64,000 nt of DNA, taken from assembly GCA_035575715.1 (NCBI GenBank), contig DATLXN010000019.1, positions 1-64,000 of the forward strand, read 5' to 3'. This DNA is from JACCSI01 sp035575715. GTDB lineage: Bacteria; Acidobacteriota; Vicinamibacteria; Vicinamibacterales; UBA2999. Positions 45,197 to 52,858 of the stretch are shown piece after piece. The notes under the pieces were generated by a model. The model worked only from the letters and a program-made list of their open reading frames with translations. It had not been told where the DNA came from and made no database searches. Made by a program: the position numbers and the translations under genes. Positions within the stretch are counted from its first letter, which is position 1. Every line of letters starts with the position of its first letter.

Positions 45197-46033
45197 TTAA
45201 CTCGCGGAATTCTTGTGGCGTTCGAGGGCTGCGTAGACGGCCTTGGGGGACAACCCCAGGCGTTCTGCCGTGGCCTTGATCGCTTCCCGCCTGGAGTCAT
45301 CAATTAATTCTGTTGTTCGCCCAAATACAGCCGCGATCTCCGCGTCGTCCGGGATCTGCTTGGGGGTTTGGTCAGGAGCGAGGGGGCTTGCAACGAAGGC
45401 GAACTCGCCACGGGCTTCACGACCCAAGTCACGGAAGGTGTCAGCGGGGCCGACCCACCACTCCTCGTGCATCTTAGTCAATTCTCGACCCAATAATATA
45501 GGTCTATCGCCCAATTCAGATAGTGTTCGCTCGATGCGATGCGGCGCCTCGAAGCCAACGACTGGGATGTTGGCATGCGCCGCCACCCAATCGAACCATT
45601 CTTTTCTGTCTTTCGACCCAATTGGCGGGAATCCGGCGAATGCGAACCGGGAAAACCTCAGCCCGGACACGCTCAGGATCGCGGTGATTGAACTGGCCCC
45701 CGGGATCGGCTCGACCCGACAACCGGCGTCGCGGGCCGAGGCGACCAGACGTGCGCCGGGATCGGAGATGCCCGGCGTTCCGGCATCACTGACCAGGGCG
45801 ATCGACTCGCCGGTGCGCAGCCGGCGGGTCAGCTGCTCGAGCCGCTCATGTTCGTTGTGCTCGTGCACGCTCAGAAGCGGCGTATCGATCTGGTAGTGGC
45901 GCAGCAAATTGCCGGTACGACGGGTATCCTCGGCCGCGACCAGCGCCACTTCGCGCAGCACGCGCAGCGCCCGCAGCGTGATGTCCTCGAGGTTGCCGAT
46001 CGGCGTTGCCACTACGAACAGCGTGCCCGCCAT
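45197..46033 (-). CDS. rsmI: 16S rRNA (cytidine1402-2'-O)-methyltransferase
   Basis: 278 residues of the tetrapyrrole-methylase fold. LFVVATPIGNLEDITLRAL, AAEDTRRTGNLLRHY and VSDAGTPGISDPGARLV are RsmI signatures. A C-terminal helix-turn-helix-like end (TAERLGLSPKAVYAALERH) completes it. It acts on the decoding centre of 16S rRNA. It is divergent from the DUF885 gene. Confidence 0.94.
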   Translation of the reverse strand: MAGTLFVVATPIGNLEDITLRALRVLREVALVAAEDTRRTGNLLRHYQIDTPLLSVHEHNEHERLEQLTRRLRTGESIALVSDAGTPGISDPGARLVASARDAGCRVEPIPGASSITAILSVSGLRFSRFAFAGFPPIGSKDRKEWFDWVAAHANIPVVGFEAPHRIERTLSELGDRPILLGRELTKMHEEWWVGPADTFRDLGREARGEFAFVASPLAPDQTPKQIPDDAEIAAVFGRTTELIDDSRREAIKATAERLGLSPKAVYAALERHKNSAS

Positions 46034-46105
46034 CCGTGGATTTTATTGTACGATTGGAAGTTAACCCGGTGCCGGCTGAGCCGGCAGTGTGCGACACCGA
46101 GGAAC

Positions 46106-47791
46106 ATGCACGCCGCTGAACCATTTCCGCATTTCGTCGACGATTACCTGAACTATCTCTACGAGGCGCATCCTAGTAGCGCCACGATGGACGGCGTCCA
46201 TATTCACGACGACCTCCTCGAGGATTTCAGGCGTCCGGCGATCGACACTCACCTCAGCGCCCTGGCCGGTTTCGCCCGTCGTCTTGACGCCATCCCGGTG
46301 TCTCCGCTCCCCGAAATCGAGCAGATCGAACACGGCATCGTGTCCTCGAACGTGCGGTCACGGCAGTTCGAGCTCGAACAGACCCGGTCGTGGGAGCGAA
46401 ATCCCCAGATTTACGCCGAAACGCTGGCATCCAGTCTGGCCGCGCAGGCGATCTTCGACTATGCGCCCGAGCCGGAACGCGCCCGCCGCATTTTGTCGAA
46501 GCTGCGCCAGGCGCCGCGGCTGATCCAGGCGGCGCGCGACAACATCAAAGAGCCGCCGGCGATCTTCGTCAAGACCGGGCTCGACACCCTACGCGGCGTG
46601 ATGTCGTTCATCGACACCGAGCTGCCGCGCGCGTTTCGCAGTCTCGATGATTTGCATCTGCTGTCGGATCTCGCCGATGCGTCGACCGAAGCGGTGCAGT
46701 CGTTAGGCGAGTACGTCGAGTATCTCGAAACCGAGGTGCGGCCCAAGGCCAAGGGGTCGTTCCGGCTCGGTCGCGAAAAGTTCGAACAGAAACTGCGCGT
46801 CGACGAAGGGATTTCGTTGCCGGTCGATCGCCTGCTGGCCATTGCCGAACGCGAACTGCGCAAGACGCAGGACGAGTTCCGCACGATTGCCGGTCGCCTC
46901 AACGGCGGCGACCCGATCGAAAACTGGCGCAAGGCCAAGCAGCAATCGCACCCGGCGCCCGGCCAGCTGCTCGCGACCGCTCGCGAACAACTGGGCGAGC
47001 TGCAGACGTTTCTGCAGCGCAACTCGATCGTGTCGATGCCCGACGACGCAAGCGTCCAGGTGGCGGCGACCCCGGATTTCTTCCGCTGGTCATTTGCCAG
47101 CATGTGGACACCTGGCCCGTTCGAAACGCGCGCAACGCGCGCGATGTATTACCTCACCGACGTCGATCCGGCGTGGTCGCAGGAGAAGCAGCTCGAGCAC
47201 CTGCGTGATTTCAATATCCCGACCCTGTGGACGATCTCGATTCACGAAGTCTTTCCGGGTCACTGGCTCCACTACCAGCACCTGCGCAAAGTGGAATCGA
47301 AGGTTCGCCGATCAACGCTGTTTGCGACCGCTTCGTATATCGAAGGGTGGGCACACTACTGTGAGCAGATGATGCTCGAAGCCGGCTTCGGCGGCCGCGA
47401 TCACACGCTCAAGCTCGGGCAGCTGGCTGAAGCGCTGGTCCGGATCGCCCGGTTTATCGTCGGCATTCGCCTGCACACCGAAGACTGGTCGGTCGAGCAA
47501 GGCATGCGATTCTTCCGCGACGAGGCATTCCTCGAGGAGTCGAGCGCCCGCCGCGAAGCCGAACGAGGCACGTTCGATCCGACCTACCTGGTCTACACCG
47601 CCGGTAAACTGGCGATCCTGAAATTGCGTCAGGAATGGCAGGAGCAGCAGGGTGGCAAGCCCTCGCTGCGCGCGTTCCACGACACGCTGCTGTCGCATGG
47701 CTCGGCACCGTTGTGGGCACTGCGCCGGATGATGCTGGGCAGCGGCGGTGACGGCCAGAGCGCACGGCCGTCGGACGCGGTACTGGAATAG
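46106..47791 (+). CDS. DUF885-family putative metallopeptidase
   Basis: 561 residues from the ATG at 46,106 with GAGGA upstream. The open frame continues further 5' but that part is antisense to rsmI. The zinc motif HEVFPGH (HExxxGH) near residue 380, followed by a downstream EGWAHYCEQMMLEAG, is the hallmark of DUF885 proteins, which are predicted zinc hydrolases. No signal peptide is evident, so it is probably cytoplasmic. The substrate is unknown. Confidence 0.85.
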   Translation: MHAAEPFPHFVDDYLNYLYEAHPSSATMDGVHIHDDLLEDFRRPAIDTHLSALAGFARRLDAIPVSPLPEIEQIEHGIVSSNVRSRQFELEQTRSWERNPQIYAETLASSLAAQAIFDYAPEPERARRILSKLRQAPRLIQAARDNIKEPPAIFVKTGLDTLRGVMSFIDTELPRAFRSLDDLHLLSDLADASTEAVQSLGEYVEYLETEVRPKAKGSFRLGREKFEQKLRVDEGISLPVDRLLAIAERELRKTQDEFRTIAGRLNGGDPIENWRKAKQQSHPAPGQLLATAREQLGELQTFLQRNSIVSMPDDASVQVAATPDFFRWSFASMWTPGPFETRATRAMYYLTDVDPAWSQEKQLEHLRDFNIPTLWTISIHEVFPGHWLHYQHLRKVESKVRRSTLFATASYIEGWAHYCEQMMLEAGFGGRDHTLKLGQLAEALVRIARFIVGIRLHTEDWSVEQGMRFFRDEAFLEESSARREAERGTFDPTYLVYTAGKLAILKLRQEWQEQQGGKPSLRAFHDTLLSHGSAPLWALRRMMLGSGGDGQSARPSDAVLE

Positions 47792-47796
47792 AGAAG

Positions 47797-47826
47797 TGCC
47801 CGGTGCCGGTGCCGGGTGCCGGAGCA
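47797..47826. repeat. GTGCCGG array after the DUF885 gene
   Basis: GTGCCCG, GTGCCG, GTGCCGG and GTGCCGG words lie between the stop at 47,791 and the zinc-ribbon gene. The same word occurs inside mfd. Confidence 0.75.
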
Positions 47827-47841
47827 AGATAGGAACCTTTT

Positions 47842-48234
47842 ATGCCCCTGTATGAGTATCAGTGCGCAGCGTGCGGTCACCGCTTCGAAGTGATCCAGAA
47901 ATACTCCGACGCACATATCGAGGTCTGTCCCAAGTGCGGCGGCGCAGTGCGTAAGCTGATATCCTCGCCGGCGATCCAGTTCAAGGGCTCGGGCTTTTAC
48001 CTGACTGATTACGGCCGCGGCACCAAGACCGAGAGCGCCACGACTTCGGGCGGGAAGGCCAGCAGCAGCGAATCGGGCTCCTCCTCGTCAGAGACCAAGA
48101 GTGAGTCAAAGGGCGAGTCGAGCAAGACCGAGACGAAGAGCGAGAGTAAGAGCGAATCGTCGAGTCCTGCGACCAAGAGCGAAAGTTCGGGTTCGAGCAC
48201 GCCCAGTTCAACGCCCAGCACGTCGAAAGAGTAA
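47842..48234 (+). CDS. FmdB-family zinc-ribbon protein with Ser-rich tail
   Basis: 130 residues. MPLYEYQCAACGHRFE and CPKCGGAVRKLIS form the CxxC...CxxC zinc ribbon of the FmdB/CxxC_CxxC_SSSS family, followed by IQFKGSGFYLTDY. The last 75 residues are almost only Ser, Glu, Lys and Thr, in SESKSE-type repeats. These small proteins are proposed regulators; the function is not established. Confidence 0.85.
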   Translation: MPLYEYQCAACGHRFEVIQKYSDAHIEVCPKCGGAVRKLISSPAIQFKGSGFYLTDYGRGTKTESATTSGGKASSSESGSSSSETKSESKGESSKTETKSESKSESSSPATKSESSGSSTPSSTPSTSKE

Positions 48235-48236
48235 AT

Positions 48237-48263
48237 GGGGACAGGTTCGCAGAACCTGTCCCC
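48237..48263. terminator. Perfect GGGGACAGGTTC hairpin between convergent genes
   Basis: A 12-bp perfect inverted repeat, GGGGACAGGTTC / GAACCTGTCCCC, with a GCA loop, sits between the zinc-ribbon stop (48,234) and the galU stop (48,263). It is placed to act as a bidirectional transcription end, though the T-run is weak (CGTTTTAC downstream). The GGGGACAG half also resembles REP-type dispersed palindromes. Confidence 0.7.
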
Positions 48264-49156
48264 TATCGTTTTACTGTTCGACCGAGATCCAAACCCGCCA
48301 GATACTCCCGAAACGGCTCTGCCAAATCCGGTCTCTGCAACGCGAAGTAGACCGTCGCCTTCAAATAACCCAGTTTGTTCCCGGTGTCATGTCGGACACC
48401 TTTTATTTCACAGGTATAGATCGGTCGCTGCTGCAAGAGGCGGCGAAGGCCGTTGGTCAGCTGAATTTCGCCCGAGCGGTCCTCGACCGTTTCCGCGAGG
48501 GCGGGGAAGATGTCCGGGGTCAGGATGTAGCGGCCGATGATCGCCAGATTGGACGGTGCTTCCTCGCGCGACGGCTTCTCGACCAGATCGCGAATGCGGT
48601 GGACCCCTGGCATCAACTCCTCGGGATCGATGTCGACGATGCCGTAGCTGGAGACGTCGCTGTGCGGCACCCGCTCGACGGCGAGGACCGGCCCATCGAG
48701 CGCCTCATAGACATCGATCATCTGACGCAACGCCGGCGGCGTCGCGTCAATCACGTCATCGCCCAACACCACCGCAAACGGCTCATCGCCAACCAGCGGC
48801 TCTGACATCAACACCGCGTGGCCCAGACCGAGGGGATCGCCCTGGCGCACGTAGGCGACATGAATCAGATTTGAGATCTGGCGAATCTCGTCGAGCATCT
48901 CCGTCTTGCCGCGACGCTCGAGCAACGCCTCGAGTTCGGATGACACATCGAAGTGATCCTCAATCGCGTTCTTGCCACGGCCGGTGACGAGAATCAGATT
49001 CGACACACCGGAGGCAACCGCCTCTTCAACGCCGTACTGAATGGTTGGCTTGTCGACCAACGGCAACATTTCCTTGGGCTGCGCCTTGGTCGCGGGCAGG
49101 AATCGAGTCCCAAGACCGGCAGCAGGGAATACGGCCTTCCGAATCGGCGCGGGCAT
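48263..49156 (-). CDS. galU: UTP-glucose-1-phosphate uridylyltransferase
   Basis: 297 residues. KAVFPAAGLGTRFLPATKAQPKEMLPLVDKP is the GalU nucleotide-binding signature (shown here at residues 7-37), and VEEAVASGVSNLILVTGRGK and GDDVID follow. It makes UDP-glucose for surface polysaccharides. It is divergent from serS with a 22-bp gap. Confidence 0.95.
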   Translation of the reverse strand: MPAPIRKAVFPAAGLGTRFLPATKAQPKEMLPLVDKPTIQYGVEEAVASGVSNLILVTGRGKNAIEDHFDVSSELEALLERRGKTEMLDEIRQISNLIHVAYVRQGDPLGLGHAVLMSEPLVGDEPFAVVLGDDVIDATPPALRQMIDVYEALDGPVLAVERVPHSDVSSYGIVDIDPEELMPGVHRIRDLVEKPSREEAPSNLAIIGRYILTPDIFPALAETVEDRSGEIQLTNGLRRLLQQRPIYTCEIKGVRHDTGNKLGYLKATVYFALQRPDLAEPFREYLAGLDLGRTVKR

Positions 49157-49178
49157 TCGGCTAGGATACTAGAACGTC

Positions 49179-50465
49179 ATGCTTGATCCCGCTTATGTCC
49201 GCGACAACGTGCAGTTCGTCAAGGAACGCCTCGCTGCGCGCGGTGTCGACCTGACTACCGATCTCGAACAGTTAGCGACGCTCGAGTCGCATCGTCGTCG
49301 ACTGATTCCTCAGTTGGAGGGGCTCAAGCGCGAGCAGAACACCGCCGGCGACGAAGTGGCGCGGGCGAAGCGGCAAGGTTTGGATGCGCGGCCGATCTTT
49401 GACGCGGGCAAGCAGCGTTCGCAGCGCATCAAACAACTGGAAGTCGAACTGGATGCCGCTGAAATGCAGCGCGGCCGCATTCTGGCGATCATGCCGAATG
49501 TGCCGCACGAAAGTGTCCCGCTGGGCACCAGCGCTGCGGACAACGTGGTGGTGCGGACCTGGGGAGAGCCGCGCACGTTCGACTTCGAGCCGCGCGCGCA
49601 TTTCGATCTGGGACCGGCGCTAGGCATCCTCGACTTCGAACGTGCCACGAAAATTTCCGGATCACGCTTCGCTATCCTGACCGGTGCCGGTGCCCAACTT
49701 GAACGTGCGCTGATCAACTTCATGCTCAGCCTGCACAGCAATGAGCACGCCTACACCGAGATCCAACCGCCGTATCTGGTGAACGCGAGCACGATGTATG
49801 GCACCGGGCAGTTGCCGAAGTTCGAGCAGGACCTCTTCAAGATTGCCGGCGAGTGGGATCTCTATCTCATTCCGACCGCAGAAGTGCCGGTCACCAATCT
49901 CTATCGGGGCGAGATTCTCGACGGCCGATTGCTGCCGCTGAAGTACACCTCCTACACTCCGTGCTTTCGCAGCGAAGCGGGGTCGTACGGAAGCGATGTG
50001 CGCGGGTTGATCCGGCAGCATCAGTTCGACAAGGTCGAACTGGTGAAATTCAGCGCACCGGAGACCTCGTATGTCGAACTCGAAGGCCTGACCGCGAACG
50101 CTGAGCGAGTGCTGCAGTTGCTCGGGCTGCCGTATCGCACCGTGTTGCTGTGCACCGGAGACATGGGATTCTCGGCGGCCAAGACCTACGACATCGAGGT
50201 GTGGCTCCCGAGTCAGAAGGTCTACCGCGAGATCTCATCCTGTTCGAACTGCGAATCGTTCCAGGCGCGCCGCGCCAATATTCGCTTTCGCCCGCAGGGA
50301 ACCGGCAAGACCGAGTTCGTGCACACGCTGAACGGATCAGGCCTCGCCGTCGGCCGGACGTGGATCGCGATTCTCGAGAACTACCAGCAGGCTGATGGCT
50401 CGGTGGTGATCCCCGAGGCGTTACGGCCATTCATGGGGGGGCGGGAAGTGATTGAGAAGTGCTGA
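49179..50465 (+). CDS. serS: Seryl-tRNA synthetase
   Basis: 428 residues. The N-terminal coiled-coil arm (about 30-105) reads the long variable arm of tRNA-Ser. The class II catalytic core shows motif 2 (YTPCFRSEAGSYGSDVRGLIR) and motif 3 (LNGSGLAVGRTWIAILENYQ). The last codons and stop run into an AGCACTT array. A tRNA-Ser gene lies 2.1 kb downstream. The enzyme would also charge tRNA-Sec if the SelD reading is right. Confidence 0.96.
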   Translation: MLDPAYVRDNVQFVKERLAARGVDLTTDLEQLATLESHRRRLIPQLEGLKREQNTAGDEVARAKRQGLDARPIFDAGKQRSQRIKQLEVELDAAEMQRGRILAIMPNVPHESVPLGTSAADNVVVRTWGEPRTFDFEPRAHFDLGPALGILDFERATKISGSRFAILTGAGAQLERALINFMLSLHSNEHAYTEIQPPYLVNASTMYGTGQLPKFEQDLFKIAGEWDLYLIPTAEVPVTNLYRGEILDGRLLPLKYTSYTPCFRSEAGSYGSDVRGLIRQHQFDKVELVKFSAPETSYVELEGLTANAERVLQLLGLPYRTVLLCTGDMGFSAAKTYDIEVWLPSQKVYREISSCSNCESFQARRANIRFRPQGTGKTEFVHTLNGSGLAVGRTWIAILENYQQADGSVVIPEALRPFMGGREVIEKC

Positions 50466-50485
50466 GCACTTAGCACCCAGCACTT
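50465..50485. repeat. AGCACTT heptamer array after serS
   Basis: AGCACTT, AGCACCC, AGCACTT between the convergent serS and M3 peptidase stops. It is the reverse complement of the AGTGCT word found inside dusB. Confidence 0.8.
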
Positions 50486-52519
50486 TCAAGGCGTTTCGTA
50501 ATTCAGCCAGGCTTCCCAGGCCTTGAAGTCGAACGGACGCCCCAGAAAATCTGCGACCAGTGTGGCGGCAGGCTTCGACCCGGCCGGGGCCAGGATCAAG
50601 TCGCGATAGCGTCGCGCCATTTTCGCGTCGAGCAGATTATCCGGGTCGAACTGGCTATACAGATCCTTGGCAATCACCAGCGACCACATGTAGGTGTAAT
50701 ACGCCGCGGTGTAGTTGCTGTTGATCAGATGAGTGAACGCGGTGGTGATGTGCGTGTCTTCGACGTACGGCATCGGCGAATATTTGCCGGTCATGTCGCG
50801 ATCGAAGTTCAAGACGTTGATCAGTTTCGGATCGCGATCGTGCAGCGACAGCGACATTTTGGCGTAGAGCATCTGCTGGCGAATGTCCGACGCCTTGCCC
50901 AGTTCTCCGGCGCGGCGCATCTGCTGTACCAGGCGGGCCGGGATCGCTTCGCCGGTTTGATAATGCCTGGCAAAGGTTGCCAGCGTCGCCGGATCCCACG
51001 CCCACTCTTCGAGCATTTGCGACGGCGCTTCGCCAAAGTCACGCTCGGCGATGCGGCTGAGGCCGATGTAGTTCAGTCGTCCCGACGACAACGCGTGAAG
51101 GACGTGGCCGAACTCGTGGAAGAAGGTCACCACCTGGTCGTGGACCATCAGGCCCGGGTCGCCAGCCTGTCCGCCCGACACACGCGCGGTGAGGACCACC
51201 TCTGGAATCTGACGCTGGCCAACGCCGGCGCGCACGGTCGATGCCGACGCGCCACCGCCGCCCTTATCGGCGCGCGGATGCATATCGAGATAGACGCGGC
51301 CGACGAGCTGACCGCCTTCAAAGACTTCGTAGGGTTCGACCGACGGATGCCAGACGGGTAACGCGGGCGCGCGCCTGAACTCGAAGCCGAACAACCGGGT
51401 CGAGATCGCGAGCACACCGTCGCGGACGCGGTCGTAGGGGAGGTACGGCCGGACGGTTTGCGAATCGAAGGCGTAATTGGTGCGACGGAGCACTTCGGTG
51501 TAGTAGCGGCGCTCCCACGCATTGATCGTCGTCGCATTCGGAAAATCCTGGCGCTTACGTTCGAGCAGCAGCGCCATTTCGCGGGTCGCCTTGGGCGTCG
51601 ACGCCGCGATCACCCGATCGATAAAGTCGCCGGCATTCTTCGCGGTCGCGGCCATGCGATCGGCAATGTCGTAGTCGGCCCAGTGGCTGTTGTTGAGAAT
51701 GCGCGCCAGTTCGGCGCGCGTGGCGATCATGCGCTCGATGACCGGCACGTTCTCCGGGTAGGCGACGTTGTTGGCTTCGATCACCATGCGGCGGCGCAGG
51801 TCGTCACTGTTGGCGTAAAGCATCACCGGCTGCTGATCAGTCGCCTCGGTGGTCAGCGTGATCTTGCCGTTGGCGTCGGGCTTTTTCGCAGCGATGAAGT
51901 CGGCGGGAAGACCGTCCAGGTCGGCGGGATCGACCTGCAAGCGGCGCACACCGCTGCGCACGTTGCGGCTGAATTCCTGGGCGATGCGCACGCTTTCGTC
52001 GCGCAGCTCTTTGATCCGCTGGCGGGTCGCCGCATCTTTCTCGACGCCGTCACGGCGATATTCGCGCAGGATGCGCTCGACGTAATGCCTGGTTTCGTCG
52101 TCGGCGCGGCTGATGTCGATCGCGGCGAGGGCGTCGTAGAGGACGCGGTCGAGGCCTATCTCGGTGGCAAATGCCGAGGCCCGTTGATTGAGTCCCTCGG
52201 CCGTCTTGCGCATCACCGCGTCGGGATGCAGGCTGTTGACGATGCCGGCGAGTCCGCTGGCCCCGCCGAGCTCGATGCGGATGTCGTCGTAGGGGCGGAG
52301 CGTGTTGGCGACGGTGCGGGCGCCTGTGACCGCGAGGATGGCGTCGAGTCGTGCCCGCGCGCGAGCTAAGCGAGCGTCGACGGCGGCGGTCAGCGACGCG
52401 GGATCGGTGACGCCGGCAAAAAACGGCGCGTTACTGGTGGCGTCGCCGGCCGGCTGGCGGGCGTTGGTGGTGACTGAAGACACCAACACGGCGAGCGCGA
52501 GCAGACGCAAAAATCGCAT
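50486..52519 (-). CDS. Exported M3-family metallopeptidase (thimet oligopeptidase-like)
   Basis: 677 residues with a signal peptide (MRFLRLLALAVLVSSVTTNA). The zinc motif HEFGH near residue 468 and the downstream GEAPSQMLEEWAWDP Glu block are typical of M3 oligopeptidases. HPRADKGGGGAS and YTYMWSLVIAKDLYSQF match family blocks. It probably cleaves short peptides in the periplasm. Confidence 0.92.
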   Translation of the reverse strand: MRFLRLLALAVLVSSVTTNARQPAGDATSNAPFFAGVTDPASLTAAVDARLARARARLDAILAVTGARTVANTLRPYDDIRIELGGASGLAGIVNSLHPDAVMRKTAEGLNQRASAFATEIGLDRVLYDALAAIDISRADDETRHYVERILREYRRDGVEKDAATRQRIKELRDESVRIAQEFSRNVRSGVRRLQVDPADLDGLPADFIAAKKPDANGKITLTTEATDQQPVMLYANSDDLRRRMVIEANNVAYPENVPVIERMIATRAELARILNNSHWADYDIADRMAATAKNAGDFIDRVIAASTPKATREMALLLERKRQDFPNATTINAWERRYYTEVLRRTNYAFDSQTVRPYLPYDRVRDGVLAISTRLFGFEFRRAPALPVWHPSVEPYEVFEGGQLVGRVYLDMHPRADKGGGGASASTVRAGVGQRQIPEVVLTARVSGGQAGDPGLMVHDQVVTFFHEFGHVLHALSSGRLNYIGLSRIAERDFGEAPSQMLEEWAWDPATLATFARHYQTGEAIPARLVQQMRRAGELGKASDIRQQMLYAKMSLSLHDRDPKLINVLNFDRDMTGKYSPMPYVEDTHITTAFTHLINSNYTAAYYTYMWSLVIAKDLYSQFDPDNLLDAKMARRYRDLILAPAGSKPAATLVADFLGRPFDFKAWEAWLNYETP

Positions 52520-52588
52520 GAGAAATGCTACGGGGGCAGCTCGACCTCGTCAAGGCGCGACGGCGGTGCCATAATGTTTTGCTGGTTC

Positions 52589-52678
52589 GGAGGGATGGCC
52601 GAGTGGTTGATGGCGGCGGTCTTGAAAACCGCTGTACCCGAAAGGGTATCGGGGGTTCGAATCCCTCTCCCTCCGCCA
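52589..52678 (+). tRNA. tRNA-Ser (UGA anticodon)
   Basis: The acceptor stem GGAGGGA/TCCCTCC encloses 90 nt including an encoded CCA. The anticodon loop CTTGAAA gives UGA (reads UCA). A long variable arm (CTGTACCCGAAAGGGTATCG region) and the T arm GGGGGTTCGAATCCC are typical of tRNA-Ser. Its last 14 nt serve as the island attachment site and are repeated at 62,759-62,772. Confidence 0.97.
52665..52678 (+). repeat. attL: 3' end of tRNA-Ser
   Basis: CTCTCCCTCCGCCA, identical to the copy at the right end. The flanking bases on both sides differ, so the shared core is 14 bp. Confidence 0.85.
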
Positions 52679-52858
52679 ATTATTAACTGTAAATTATTGA
52701 AGACAATGAACTTACATATTTGAAAATAGCTGTATCCATCTTTTTATCCCACAAAGCTACTGGATGTGGGTTCCCGGATTGACGAAGGAGTTGGTTCGGC
52801 AAAAACGGTAAGGTTACGCTTCGGCGACCGGCCCTCTCCTGACTCTTAGCTCCCGACA
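52679..52858. promoter_or_regulatory. AT-rich left end of the island, upstream of hsdR
   Basis: 180 bp. The first 80 bp are markedly AT-rich (TTATTAACTGTAAATTATTG). The region should hold the hsd promoter and integrase arm sites, but I cannot fix a promoter with confidence. No small gene is seen. Confidence 0.4.

Noticed and set aside
45848..46105. N-terminal extension of the DUF885 protein by 86 residues
   Set aside because: The extension is antisense to rsmI and has no family features. The ATG at 46,106 has a ribosome-binding site and starts the conserved region.
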